A stretch of DNA of 64,000 bases from Flagellimonas beolgyonensis (GCF_003992615.1 NZ_RZMY01000013.1:536238-600237); one strand, 5' to 3'; counted from the first letter of the stretch, positions 28,901 through 37,797 are shown. The notes: a model not told the origin generated them from the sequence alone. Numbers and translations: made by a program.

Positions 28901-29254
28901 TTGCAACAAGGTGGCATGACAAACATGGAGGCACTGCAAGCAGCCACGATTAACGGCGCCAATTATATTGGGGCAGGGAATGATATCGGTTCCCTTAAAG
29001 TCGGAAAATTGGCCGATTTGATCGTGTTGGACAAAAACCCGCTAGAAGATATCCGTAATACTGAAACGGTAAAATACACGATGGTAAACGGACGCCTATT
29101 TGATACGGAAACCATGAACGAAATAGGCAATACCGAAGCCGAACGGAGCCAATTCTGGTGGGAAAACAACAAATACAATGCAGCTTTTCCATGGCATGAG
29201 GAAGCACAAAGCTTTACCCAACCAGGGTGTGGTTGCCATATTGGACATAACTAA
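25970..29254 (+). CDS. Exported beta-propeller/amidohydrolase fusion protein
   Basis: A 1094-residue secreted protein with signal peptide MKKPLFLLMLLASIPLFSQ. Residues 40-640 form PD40/TolB-like propeller blades (repeated FSPDGTKIAFTSD, FSPDGKTIVFVTW, FSPNGKMITYQKE). The remaining 430 residues are an amidohydrolase domain starting at GKTIMPGIVDAHAHVGGF. The HxH, the Lys (VKSYNQPRRE) and His residues are present. The usual Asp ligand region (G-[ST]-D) reads VNLGAHGQLQGLGAHWE, so the Asp is replaced. This two-domain layout is a known Bacteroidota type of unknown substrate. It lies 96 bp after the second amidohydrolase and 32 bp before the BNR-repeat gene. Confidence 0.9.
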   Translation: MKKPLFLLMLLASIPLFSQEKKDDTKWDVTNPKGDFNFKEHQFSTDEGTWMNLDVSPDGKTLVFDLLGDIYSLPITGGKAKALRSGIPFEVQPRFSPDGTKIAFTSDAGGGDNIWVMDADGSNAKQVTEEKFRLLNNPYWTPDGHYLVARKHFTSGRSLGAGEIWQYHITGGSGLQLTKRKNDQQDVNEPCISPDGKYLYYSEDVYPGGYFQYNKDPNSQIYVIKRYDFETGETTTVTGGPGGAARPQVSHDGKKLAFVKRVRTKSVLYLHDLETGEEWPLFDDLNKDQQEAWAIFGVYPNFSWMPDDKAIVFWNKGKIYKIDVATLAVTNIPFTVDANIKIAETLHVDSPAAPDQFTAKVIRHAVTSPDQKTLVFNALGHLWTKRLPNGTPKRLTNGSDFEFEPTFSPDGKTIVFVTWNDENLGAIYKIPASGGTMTKLSTEKGIYRTPSFSPNGKMITYQKESGNNDQGRVFSKKSGIYTISSDGSNKKWVVDEGAYPVFTKDGKRIFYQTGGTYFGNLTKTLKSVNLNGKDERSHVKSKYANRLVPSPDNEWIAFTILHNAYIAPLVMNGQEIDLDNNSKAVPVSQISKDAGINLHWSKDSQKIFWTLGDDYFTNDIKDRFTFLPGSPEKVAKMDSVGIKIGLTSKTYKPSGRIAFTNARIITMEGDEVIENGTIVINENKIEYLGKADEINVPSNTKVYDVAGKTIMPGIVDAHAHVGGFRYGLTTQKHWQLYANLAFGVTTSHDPSANTESIFAMSELIKSGDMVGPRLYSTGIILYGADGDFKAVINSLDDARSAIRRTKAFGAKSVKSYNQPRREQRQQIIQAARELGINVVPEGGSTFYTNMSMIMDGHTGVEHNIPVAPVYKDVLELWKTSKSGYTPTLIVNYGGVNGEFYFYQKDNVWENEKLLKYTPRELIDSRSRYRTMIPDEEYENGHLLVSRTTTDLANEGVKVNLGAHGQLQGLGAHWELWMLQQGGMTNMEALQAATINGANYIGAGNDIGSLKVGKLADLIVLDKNPLEDIRNTETVKYTMVNGRLFDTETMNEIGNTEAERSQFWWENNKYNAAFPWHEEAQSFTQPGCGCHIGHN

Positions 29255-29286
29255 TCTCAAAACAAGAATAAACTCAAACTAAACTG

Positions 29287-32200
29287 ATGAAAAAATTAGT
29301 ATTCCCTTTTCTCCTTTTGTTTGTGGCCCTGCTACAAGCCCAAGATTTTAACATGGACCTGCTCCGGGACATGAAACCAAGGAACATCGGTCCCGCAGGA
29401 ATGAGTGGTCGTGTGACTGCCATTGATGTGGTCCATTCCAATCCGGATGTAATGTTCGTTGGAACCGCATCCGGCGGCCTCTGGAAATCCACTTCGGGCG
29501 GTATTAAATGGGAGCCTGTTTTCGATAATGAAGTTACCGCTTCGATCGGGGCGGTCGCCATTCAACAATCCAACCCCTCCGTAATTTGGGTGGGAACCGG
29601 GGAAGGCAACCCAAGAAACAGCCTGAATGGTGGATATGGCATATACAAATCCTTGGATGGCGGCAAAACCTGGAAATCCATGGGATTGGAAAAAACCAGG
29701 CACATCCACCGTGTAGTGATTGACCCGACAGACCCCGATGTGGTCTACGTGGGTGCGATTGGGTCTCCTTGGGGCGAACATCCGGAACGCGGTGTGTTCA
29801 AAACCACCGATGGCGGAAAAACGTGGGAGAAAATTTTGTACGTGAACAACAAAACAGGGGTTGCAGACCTGGTAATGGATCCCACCAATCCCAACAAATT
29901 GATTGCGGCCATGTGGGAACACAAACGTGATCCGTGGTTCTTTAAATCCGGTGGTGAGGGAAGCGGTCTTCACATTACCTATGACGGTGGCGAGACATGG
30001 AAAAAAATATCATCTGATGATGGACTCCCCAAAGGGGATTTGGGACGAATCGGTGTGGCCATCGCTCGAAACAAACCGAATATTGTCTATGCGTTGGTAG
30101 AAGCCAAGAAAAATGCGCTCTACAAATCCACCGATGGCGGCAACAAATGGACCAAGGTCAATGACAAGGATGAAATCGGAAACCGACCTTTCTATTACTC
30201 CGAAATCTATGTAGATCCACAAAATGAAAACCGGATCTATTCCGTGTTCACCTATATTAACGTATCGGAAGATGGCGGAAAAAGTTTCACACAGTTGATG
30301 CCTGCCTACGGTGTGGACAATGGGGTACACCCGGACCACCATGCTTGGTGGATCCATCCGGAGAACGGGCAATTTATGATGGATGGGAACGATGGTGGCC
30401 TCAACATCACCAAAAACGGTGGGCAATCTTGGCGTTTTATCGGGAACTTGCCCGTGGCACAATTTTATCACATCAATGTGGATAACGAATTCCCGTACAA
30501 TGTATATGGCGGCATGCAGGACAATGGTTCTTGGAGAGGCCCAGCTTATGTTTGGAAAGCACAGGGCATTCGAAACAGCTACTGGCAGGAAATTGCCTTT
30601 GGGGATGGATTTGATGTTGTTCCCGATAAGGAAAACAGTCAATTCGGCTATGCCATGAGCCAGCAAGGATTTGTAAGTCGGTACGATTGGAAAACAGGAA
30701 ACAACTATATCGTCCGACCCACCCCACCCGATCCAGAAACCATGCTTAGGTTCAACTGGAATGCGGCCATTGGTCAGGACCCCTTCAACAATGCCACCGT
30801 ATATTTCGGCAGCCAGTTTGTGCATAAATCAATGGATAAGGGATTGACATGGGAAGTGATCTCCCCCGATTTGACCACCAATGACCCCGAAAAACAAAAG
30901 CAAAGTGAAAGTGGTGGTTTAACGATGGATGCAACCGGTGCGGAAAACCACTGTACCATTATTGTAATCGAACCTTCCCCAGTGGAAAAAGATATGCTTT
31001 GGGTCGGTACCGATGATGGCAGGGTACATTATACCTTAAACGGAGGCCAAACTTGGGTTGAAGTGACCAAAAACATCAAAGGACTTCCAGCAGGTAGTTG
31101 GATTCCCCAAATAAAAGCTTCACACAATAACAAAGGTGAAGCACTGTTGGTCGCAAACGACTATCGAAGGTTCAACTACACCCCATACGTTTATCGCACC
31201 AAGGATTATGGAAAAACTTGGACCCGAATTGTGGATGGCAACGATGTGGCCAGTTATGCATTGTCCATTCTTGAAGACCCCAACAATCCCAACCTGATGT
31301 TCTTGGGTACCGATGACGGTCTGTATCTCTCCATGGACGCTGGGAACAAGTGGCAAAAATGGAACAAGGATTTTCCAACGGTATCCACCAAAGATTTGGC
31401 CATCCATCCCAGAGAACAGGATTTGGTCATTGGCACCTTCGGAAGGGCTGCATGGGTGTTGGATGATATCCGTCCGCTCACGGCATTGGCTGGCAACCCA
31501 ACAGTATTGCAAAAGGAAATCAGCCTGTTCGAAAGCCCGGATGCCTACTTGGCAGCCTATCAACAACCAACCGGGAGCCGATTTGGTGGGGATGCAATCT
31601 ACCAAGGTGAAAACAGAAATGGTGGGGCCATGATCACCTATTATTTGAAAGAAGGTGCGAAAAAAGACAAAGAATCGAAATCCGAAGAGAAAGAAACCGA
31701 TAAAAATGGGGCCGAAGAAAAAGCCAAATCGAAGGATTCCATTGCCTTCGAATTCTATGACGGCGATCGACTGATCAGAACCCTAAAATTCAAAACACCT
31801 GAGAAGGCCGGGTTCCACAGAATTTATTGGGGATTGGACGAAAAAGGACCAGATCGTCCGTCCCGTACCATTCCAAAACGCAATAGGGAACGTGGCGGCA
31901 TGGATGTTAAACCAGGAACTTACAAAGTAAAAGTAATTTACGGCGATGCAGTGGATTCCACTTCGGTTACCGTGAAAACCGATCCACGATTGGACGTTTC
32001 CATGGCTTCCATCAACGAAGTGTATGCGACAGGAAAAAAACTGGAAGCCTACACCCAAACTGCAGCCGATGCGGTAAAACAATTGGTGGAAAGCAAGAAT
32101 TTGGCCAACAAGTACAAGAAGGAACTCAAGGATTTGGACAAAGATAAATTTAAGGACCAAATCAAGGCTTCCGAAGAAATCGTAAAACAAATCGATTCCG

Positions 32201-32487
32201 TAATCGACCTTTATTTGGGCAAGGACGATAAACGACAAGGGATTGTGCGTAGTCCAGAACCCAATGTAACCAACCGTTTGGGTACAGCCAGTTCGTACGT
32301 TAGGTCGAGAAAAACAGGAATAACAGAAACTGAAAAACAGCTCATTAAGTTCGCTGAGGATGACCTGAGAAATGCGTTGAACAAGACCAACGCGTTCTTT
32401 AATGAAAAATGGAAAGCCTACCGCTCCTCCATTGAATCATTGGATCTTTCCCCTTTTAAGGAAACACAAACATTCAACATTAACTAA
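29287..32487 (+). CDS. Exported VPS10/sortilin-like BNR-repeat protein
   Basis: A 1066-residue secreted protein (signal peptide MKKLVFPFLLLFVALLQAQ) built from propeller blades with Asp-box motifs: SLDGGKTW, TTDGGKTW, YDGGETW, STDGGNKW, EDGGKSF, LNGGQTW and KDYGKTW. The conserved opening (RNIGPAGMSGRVTAIDVV) and the C-terminal part with an Ig-like GVYKVK-type strand (here MDVKPGTYKVKVIYGD) and a helical tail are typical of the family often called glycosyl hydrolase or sortilin-like in Bacteroidota. No glycosidase catalytic residues could be assigned. A low-complexity Lys/Glu stretch lies at about residues 790-815. The S9 peptidase gene starts 6 bp later. Confidence 0.88.
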   Translation: MKKLVFPFLLLFVALLQAQDFNMDLLRDMKPRNIGPAGMSGRVTAIDVVHSNPDVMFVGTASGGLWKSTSGGIKWEPVFDNEVTASIGAVAIQQSNPSVIWVGTGEGNPRNSLNGGYGIYKSLDGGKTWKSMGLEKTRHIHRVVIDPTDPDVVYVGAIGSPWGEHPERGVFKTTDGGKTWEKILYVNNKTGVADLVMDPTNPNKLIAAMWEHKRDPWFFKSGGEGSGLHITYDGGETWKKISSDDGLPKGDLGRIGVAIARNKPNIVYALVEAKKNALYKSTDGGNKWTKVNDKDEIGNRPFYYSEIYVDPQNENRIYSVFTYINVSEDGGKSFTQLMPAYGVDNGVHPDHHAWWIHPENGQFMMDGNDGGLNITKNGGQSWRFIGNLPVAQFYHINVDNEFPYNVYGGMQDNGSWRGPAYVWKAQGIRNSYWQEIAFGDGFDVVPDKENSQFGYAMSQQGFVSRYDWKTGNNYIVRPTPPDPETMLRFNWNAAIGQDPFNNATVYFGSQFVHKSMDKGLTWEVISPDLTTNDPEKQKQSESGGLTMDATGAENHCTIIVIEPSPVEKDMLWVGTDDGRVHYTLNGGQTWVEVTKNIKGLPAGSWIPQIKASHNNKGEALLVANDYRRFNYTPYVYRTKDYGKTWTRIVDGNDVASYALSILEDPNNPNLMFLGTDDGLYLSMDAGNKWQKWNKDFPTVSTKDLAIHPREQDLVIGTFGRAAWVLDDIRPLTALAGNPTVLQKEISLFESPDAYLAAYQQPTGSRFGGDAIYQGENRNGGAMITYYLKEGAKKDKESKSEEKETDKNGAEEKAKSKDSIAFEFYDGDRLIRTLKFKTPEKAGFHRIYWGLDEKGPDRPSRTIPKRNRERGGMDVKPGTYKVKVIYGDAVDSTSVTVKTDPRLDVSMASINEVYATGKKLEAYTQTAADAVKQLVESKNLANKYKKELKDLDKDKFKDQIKASEEIVKQIDSVIDLYLGKDDKRQGIVRSPEPNVTNRLGTASSYVRSRKTGITETEKQLIKFAEDDLRNALNKTNAFFNEKWKAYRSSIESLDLSPFKETQTFNIN

Positions 32488-32493
32488 GAAAAC

Positions 32494-34416
32494 ATGAAAA
32501 GAGTATTGGCCATTTTGGCCCTGGTCACATTGATTTGGGGCTGTAAAAAAGAAGAAAAGGCCCCTTCCATTGCGGAGACCATGCAAACCTATACCATTGC
32601 CCAAATGATGGACAATGAGGCGATTGGCGGAGGAAGTTTTTCACCGGACAATTCCAAATTATTGATTTCCAGCAACCGTTCAGGGATTTACAATATGTAC
32701 ACCATTCCCACTGCTGGCGGTGAAATGTTGCCCATTACCGAATCCGACAGTTCATCGGTGTTTGCCATTTCCTATTTTCCAAAAGATGAGCGCATGCTCT
32801 TTAGAATGGACAACAATGGGGACGAAATCTATCACATTTTCGTGAGGGATACGGATGGAACACACAAGGACCTGACTCCTGAAGAAGGTGCACGCTCCAT
32901 ATTTTACCAGTGGGCACAGGATAAGGCCTCCTTCTTTTATGGTTCCAACAAAAGGGACAATCGTTTTATGGATCTTTACGAAATGGACTTAGAAAGCATG
33001 ACCCCTTCTTTGGTATATCAAAATGATGATGGGTATGATATCAATGTCATTTCTCCTGACAAAAAATATGTCGCGCTTAGCAAATCCATCAACACCAACG
33101 ACAGTAATCTTTTTCTCTATAATTTGGAAGCCAAGGAATTGACAAAGATCAACCAGAATCAAAGTGGCAATAGCGGACAGGATTTTTCCCATGACAGTTC
33201 CACCTTTTACTATACCACCGACGATGGCAGTGAATTTGCCTATTTGATGAAGTATTCCATTGCCGATGGCTCCTATGAAAAAGCATTGGAGCGTGACTGG
33301 GACATCATGGGTACCGGTTTCACACAGAATGGCACCTACCAAGTGGTTTATATCAACGAAGATGCCAAAAACACCATTGAGGTGCTCGAAGTGGCTACGG
33401 GCAAACAAGTGGAGTTGCCCAAAGTGGAGAATATGGAAATTACCAGTGTCAGTTTTTCCGATGATGAAACGATGATGCGGTTCTATGCGGGAGGTTCCTT
33501 TACGCCATCCAATCTCTTTGTATATAATTTGGAAAGCAAGAACTACAAACAGTTGACCAACGTATTGAATCCGGAAATTCAGGAACAAGACTTAGTAAAA
33601 GCGGAAGTGGTTCGGTACAAATCATTTGACGGGCTCGAAATTCCGGCCATTTACTACAAACCCCATCAAGCCTCTTCAGAAAATCCCGTTCCGGCATTGG
33701 TTTGGGTACACGGCGGACCTGGAGGACAGTCAAGACAAAATTTTAGTGCCTTTATCCAGTATTTGGTGAACCATGGTTATGCTGTTTTGGCGGTAAACAA
33801 TCGCGGTAGCAGCGGTTATGGGAAATCCTTTTACCAGATGGACGACCTTAACCATGGTGACAAAGACCTTAAGGACTGTGTGGAAGGAAAAAACTGGCTG
33901 GCCCAACAACCGGAAATCGATGGAGAGAAAATCGGCATCATAGGAGGGTCGTACGGTGGTTATATGACCATGGCCGCACTTACCTACGCCCCTGACGAAT
34001 TTGATGTGGGCGTTAACCTGTTCGGGGTAACCAACTGGATGCGAACCTTGAAAAGCATTCCGCCATGGTGGGAATCCTTCAAGGATGCACTTTACAAAGA
34101 ATTGGGTGACCCCTACAGTGCCGATTCGGTTCGGTTGAAACAAATCTCCCCACTATTCCATACGGATAAAGTGACCAAGCCATTGATCGTGTTGCAAGGC
34201 GCACAAGACCCGAGGGTCCTTCAGGTCGAATCCGATGAAATTGTGGCTGGCGTACGTAAAAATGGTGTGCCTGTGGAGTATGTGTTATTTGAAGATGAAG
34301 GGCACGGATTTGTCAAAAAGGAAAACCAAATTACAGCCTACAGCAAAATTTTGGAATTTTTGGATGTGTACCTCAAGGGCGAGGAAGGCACACCAATAAA
34401 AGACGGTAATTTATGA
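32494..34416 (+). CDS. S9-family (prolyl oligopeptidase-like) peptidase lipoprotein
   Basis: A serine peptidase of 640 residues with a lipobox (VTLIWGC, Cys at residue 17). The N-terminal propeller (to about residue 360) is followed by an alpha/beta hydrolase domain. Its catalytic residues are Ser in GIIGGSYGGYMTM (about 486), Asp in LQGAQDPRV (about 571) and His in EDEGHGFVKK (about 604). The enzyme should cleave short peptides at the cell surface or in the periplasm. The neighbours are other exported hydrolases. Its stop overlaps the DUF2490 start by 4 bp (ATGA), so the two are translationally coupled. Confidence 0.95.
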   Translation: MKRVLAILALVTLIWGCKKEEKAPSIAETMQTYTIAQMMDNEAIGGGSFSPDNSKLLISSNRSGIYNMYTIPTAGGEMLPITESDSSSVFAISYFPKDERMLFRMDNNGDEIYHIFVRDTDGTHKDLTPEEGARSIFYQWAQDKASFFYGSNKRDNRFMDLYEMDLESMTPSLVYQNDDGYDINVISPDKKYVALSKSINTNDSNLFLYNLEAKELTKINQNQSGNSGQDFSHDSSTFYYTTDDGSEFAYLMKYSIADGSYEKALERDWDIMGTGFTQNGTYQVVYINEDAKNTIEVLEVATGKQVELPKVENMEITSVSFSDDETMMRFYAGGSFTPSNLFVYNLESKNYKQLTNVLNPEIQEQDLVKAEVVRYKSFDGLEIPAIYYKPHQASSENPVPALVWVHGGPGGQSRQNFSAFIQYLVNHGYAVLAVNNRGSSGYGKSFYQMDDLNHGDKDLKDCVEGKNWLAQQPEIDGEKIGIIGGSYGGYMTMAALTYAPDEFDVGVNLFGVTNWMRTLKSIPPWWESFKDALYKELGDPYSADSVRLKQISPLFHTDKVTKPLIVLQGAQDPRVLQVESDEIVAGVRKNGVPVEYVLFEDEGHGFVKKENQITAYSKILEFLDVYLKGEEGTPIKDGNL

Positions 34417-35102
34417 TCAAAAAAATGATAGTGCTCCTGGTATTTCTGGGAGCATTTTTTGCCAACGCCCAACAACCCGGCGAAGACAAATGGGGAGCTT
34501 GGTACATGTATTTTGGCACCAACAAGGTTTCTGAGCGTTTTAGCATTCATACAGAAGCCCAAGTGCGTTTTTATGAGACCACAAACAATTTTAACCAATT
34601 GTTGTTGCGAACGGGGCTCAATTATCACATTAACCCCAATGCCATAGCCACAGCTGGCTATGCCTTCATTGATACAGATCATACCTTTGGGGATTTTGTT
34701 TTTGAGACCAATAGCAATGAGCATCGGATATTTGAACAGTTCATTCTGAAAAACCAAGTTTGGGAATTTTACTTTGAACATCGGTACCGACTGGAACAAC
34801 GGTTTTTGGATTTTGGAAATGGGACCTCCACCGAACACCGTGCACGCTACCGGTTGCAAGTTACCTTACCTTTAACGGATACGTTCTATTTGAATTTTTA
34901 TGATGAATTGTTCATCAATCTGCAAGACGATCTATTTGGTCAAAATCGATTGTATGCGGCGTTGGGCATAAACATCACTGAAAATAGTAGTGTACAATTG
35001 GGGTATTTACGCAATCAATTTGCCAATGCGGTCTACGACCGGTTTCAAGTAGCTGTTTTTTATAATCCCGACCTGAGTGGTTTGTTCAAAAAGAAGTCAT
35101 AG
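34413..35102 (+). CDS. DUF2490 outer-membrane beta-barrel-like protein
   Basis: A 229-residue exported protein with signal peptide MIKKMIVLLVFLGAFFANAQ, then alternating hydrophobic strands (WGAWYMYFGTNKVSERFSIH, LLLRTGLNYHINPNAIATAG) ending in a beta strand rich in aromatic residues. It matches DUF2490, a Bacteroidota family thought to form outer-membrane barrels; no function is established. The 4-bp overlap with the S9 peptidase suggests joint expression. Confidence 0.85.
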   Translation: MIKKMIVLLVFLGAFFANAQQPGEDKWGAWYMYFGTNKVSERFSIHTEAQVRFYETTNNFNQLLLRTGLNYHINPNAIATAGYAFIDTDHTFGDFVFETNSNEHRIFEQFILKNQVWEFYFEHRYRLEQRFLDFGNGTSTEHRARYRLQVTLPLTDTFYLNFYDELFINLQDDLFGQNRLYAALGINITENSSVQLGYLRNQFANAVYDRFQVAVFYNPDLSGLFKKKS

Positions 35103-35217
35103 GCTTTCATGACCGCAATAAGCCAATATTGTGTTGAAATAGGAAGATCTACCTTCAATTTGGTTGAAACTACCCCAAATAATAAGTAACTTAGTGCTAA
35201 ACCTAAAAATACAAGAA

Positions 35218-35796
35218 ATGAAAAAATTACAAATAGCAGCATTGGGGCTACTATTGGTGACGGCCTTTAGCTGTAAACAAGCAAAAAAGGAAGCAGAGGA
35301 AACCACTGAGGAAGTAGTGGAGACTGTTGTTGAAACCATAGAACCCAAAGTCATCACCTTCACCATGGAACCCAAAAGCGACAGTAATGTGAATGGCGAA
35401 GTGGTTTTTACGGAGCAAGACGGAAAAGTGATCATGAGAGCAACTTTCACCGGACTTGAACCAGGTGAACATGCCATCCACCTTCACGAAAAAGCCGATT
35501 GTTCCGCTGCGGATGGAACCTCTACCGGTGGACACTGGAACCCTACTTTTCAACCACACGGTAAATGGGGAGATGAAGGAGGCTACCACAAAGGGGATAT
35601 TGGTAACTTTACGGCAGATGCAGATGGCAATGCCGTTTTGGAATTCTCAACGGACCAATGGTGCATGGGCTGTGATGACGACACCAAAAACATTATTGGA
35701 AAAGCCGTAATTGTGCACAAAGGCATGGACGATTTCGTCTCGCAACCTTCCGGAGCGGCAGGTGCCAGGGTTTCCTGTACCGGAATTATCGAATAA
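35218..35796 (+). CDS. sodC: Cu/Zn superoxide dismutase family lipoprotein
   Basis: A 192-residue envelope protein with lipobox VTAFSC (Cys19), an acidic Glu/Thr-rich linker (KKEAEETTEEVVETVVETIE), then a Cu/Zn SOD domain. Metal ligands look complete: HAIHLHEKADC, GGHWNP, YHKGDIGN (Zn-binding His and Asp) and IVHKGMDDF. The disulfide partners C in EKADC and C in RVSCTG are present. It removes superoxide outside the cytoplasm. The ATG at 35218 was chosen because it starts the lipoprotein signal; an upstream in-frame ATG at 35164 would add a non-signal extension. A terminator follows. Confidence 0.93.
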   Translation: MKKLQIAALGLLLVTAFSCKQAKKEAEETTEEVVETVVETIEPKVITFTMEPKSDSNVNGEVVFTEQDGKVIMRATFTGLEPGEHAIHLHEKADCSAADGTSTGGHWNPTFQPHGKWGDEGGYHKGDIGNFTADADGNAVLEFSTDQWCMGCDDDTKNIIGKAVIVHKGMDDFVSQPSGAAGARVSCTGIIE

Positions 35797-35817
35797 AAAC
35801 CTATCAAGTTATATAAT

Positions 35818-35850
35818 AAGAGCTGCCCAAAAGGCAGCTCTTATTTTTTT
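35818..35850 (+). terminator. Intrinsic terminator after sodC
   Basis: Stem AAGAGCTGCC (35818-35827) with GGCAGCTCTT (35833-35842), 5-nt loop, followed by a T-run to 35850. Confidence 0.9.
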
Positions 35851-35864
35851 AAGCAAACCGTACT

Positions 35865-35900
35865 AAAAAAGGCCGGGCAGTTTGCTTTTCCAAACTGCCC
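35865..35900 (-). terminator. Intrinsic terminator after the OmpW-like gene
   Basis: Perfect stem GGGCAGTTTG / CAAACTGCCC (35875-35884 and 35891-35900). Read on the minus strand it is followed by GGCC and six T residues, so it terminates the OmpW-like gene that ends at 35929. Confidence 0.85.
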
Positions 35901-35928
35901 GTTCCTATCAATTAACCTAAAAAAACAA

Positions 35929-36576
35929 CTAAAGTTTTACACCCACACCAAATCCAATGATCCATGGGTTGATATCCACATCGGCGTCCACAGTGGCACC
36001 CAATGCTGTAGTGGCATCCACGGTGGCCGTGGTATTTAGAAATAATTTTTTAACATCCAGGTTGAGGAACCATTTATCGTTGAGCATAAAATCAAATCCT
36101 CCTTGCAGGGCAAAGCCAACAGCTGTATCATACTCCACATCATCGGCAACGGGACCTTCATCCACGCCATAGAAAAGGGTAAGATTGACCCCGGCACCCA
36201 AATAAGGGACAAAATCGCCGCCCGTAAAATGGTATTGACCGGTCAAGGTAGGTGGCAAAAGCCATACACTGCCTAAATCAATGTCGCCAGCAGCCGTTCC
36301 CACTGCTTCCACATCGTGTTTTGTGGTGGCCAAAATCAACTCAGCAGACCAATTTTCATCAAAGAAATAAGTGATATCAAATTCGGGGACAAATGCCGTT
36401 GAAATGGATGCATCGCCTCCAATGGCTTCTATGTCGGCACTTTCATCTGGTGTTACCACAATGCCTCTCAAGCGAAACTGCCATGTACTGAAATCAGCGG
36501 TTGGGGCATCTTGTGCCATACCCATGTTCGACCATCCCAAAATTGCCACAAGGGCTGCAAGTATTGTTTTTCTCAT
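35929..36576 (-). CDS. OmpW-family outer-membrane beta-barrel protein
   Basis: A 215-residue exported barrel with signal peptide MRKTILAALVAILGWSNMGMAQ. The OmpW pattern is clear: early FRLRGIVVTPDES, the FDITYFFDENWSAELI strand, LLPPTLTGQYHF, PYLGAGVNLTLFYG, the LNDKWFLNLDVKKLFL segment and a final INPWIIGFGVGVKL ending in a beta-strand with terminal Leu. OmpW proteins form narrow hydrophobic channels. The gene is single, with its own terminator, and a Fur-box-like sequence lies about 54 bp before the start codon. Confidence 0.93.
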   Translation of the reverse strand: MRKTILAALVAILGWSNMGMAQDAPTADFSTWQFRLRGIVVTPDESADIEAIGGDASISTAFVPEFDITYFFDENWSAELILATTKHDVEAVGTAAGDIDLGSVWLLPPTLTGQYHFTGGDFVPYLGAGVNLTLFYGVDEGPVADDVEYDTAVGFALQGGFDFMLNDKWFLNLDVKKLFLNTTATVDATTALGATVDADVDINPWIIGFGVGVKL

Positions 36577-36629
36577 TGTTTAGAATTTTAAAGATGAGAC
36601 AAAACTACCCAGTGCCCTTTCCCGAGAAT

Positions 36630-36648
36630 ATGATGATTATCATTGGTT
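36630..36648 (-). promoter_or_regulatory. Fur-box-like site before ompW-like gene
   Basis: On the minus strand the 19 bp read ACCAATGATAATCATCATA. This matches the classical 19-bp Fur box at 14 positions, including the central AATGATAATCAT. The site lies 54 bp upstream of the OmpW-like start. Whether the Fur of this lineage uses the same box is not known. Confidence 0.35.
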
Positions 36649-36749
36649 GAAAAAGCATTTTTGACTAATTCCAAACCATTCTAGGCAACAAATACCATCA
36701 GAAAGTTCAAAAATGAACGGTTTTTATCGAATTAAGTGTTGTCGAAAAC

Positions 36750-37736
36750 TCAAAACCACTTTTTTCGTTTAAAAATGATGATGGAGATAATGGTGACCAC
36801 CAACATCAAGCCCAAAAGAATGAAGTAACCGTAGGGCCATTGCAGTTCCGGCATGTTGGTAAAGTTCATCCCATAAATGCCGGCCATAAACGTAAGGGGA
36901 ATAAAGATGACCGAGAAAATGGTCAACGTTTTCATGACTTCGTTGAGGCGGTGGCCCTGAATACTGAAAAATAGGTTAATCTGGCTTTCCAGTTCCAAAA
37001 TATCCGAATCGATGTCGTTGATCAAACCGTTGATTTGTTCCCGAAGTTCACTGAAATACTTGGTATGAAAACCCTTCACCTCTACCCTTTCCAGTTTGAT
37101 GATGATGTCCCGAAGTCCGTGGGAAGCTCTTTTGAATTCATTGATCATGGCCTTCTTGTTTTCCACTTCGAACATAAACTCGGGTGTTGGCTCTTCCTTT
37201 ACAATGGCATCCAACGTACTGTCCATAAGCACGCTCTCCTCGTATTTTTCCTTGTAGTTGGAAATGAGGGTTTCCAAGATGAAGAACAACAGATAGTCGG
37301 CTTTTTTCTTTCTGATGATTCCCTTGTTCTCAAAGATGCGGTGGCGAATCCAATCGAAATGATCGCCCCATTTTTCCTGAATGCACCAAACAAAATCCTT
37401 GGCTACCACAAAGAACATCTGCTCCGATTCCAAATTATGGTGTTCCGTTTTCACGATGCGCGCTGCTACAAACAACTGCTCTTCAAGTTGGATGACCTTA
37501 TTGCCCATTTTCTGGTTGAGCAACAACCGCAGTAGGAAATCATCCAGCTCGTTACCATTGACCATTTGTCGGAACTCATCCATATATTCGAGGCCATAGG
37601 TGTTGATCCAAGTAATGGACTTGTCTCCCTTGGAAAGGGCCAGATCTTCGCCAAAAGCAAATTGACGGTTGTAGAAATTATCCGATGTATAATTGATCAC
37701 CCAGGTGTTTTTTTCGAATTCTGTCTGCATGGCCAT
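36750..37736 (-). CDS. corA: CorA-family magnesium/divalent cation transporter
   Basis: A 328-residue inner-membrane channel. The cytoplasmic N-terminal domain is followed by a long helix (LINDIDSDILELESQINLFF) and two C-terminal membrane segments. The first (VIFIPLTFMAGIYGMNF) carries the signature YGMNF, which is the ion selectivity loop; the second is YFILLGLMLVVTIISIIIF, with a basic end KRKKWF. The ATG at 37736 (MAMQTEFEKN) was preferred over a TTG 33 bp upstream. It probably imports Mg2+ (Co2+ and Ni2+ are alternatives). It is divergent from the MscS-type gene, 60 bp apart. Confidence 0.93.
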   Translation of the reverse strand: MAMQTEFEKNTWVINYTSDNFYNRQFAFGEDLALSKGDKSITWINTYGLEYMDEFRQMVNGNELDDFLLRLLLNQKMGNKVIQLEEQLFVAARIVKTEHHNLESEQMFFVVAKDFVWCIQEKWGDHFDWIRHRIFENKGIIRKKKADYLLFFILETLISNYKEKYEESVLMDSTLDAIVKEEPTPEFMFEVENKKAMINEFKRASHGLRDIIIKLERVEVKGFHTKYFSELREQINGLINDIDSDILELESQINLFFSIQGHRLNEVMKTLTIFSVIFIPLTFMAGIYGMNFTNMPELQWPYGYFILLGLMLVVTIISIIIFKRKKWF

Positions 37737-37797
37737 AAAAATGAAACGGGTTATTTGTAGTTTAGACAAGTTAATTCAAATATACCAAGAATAGCCC

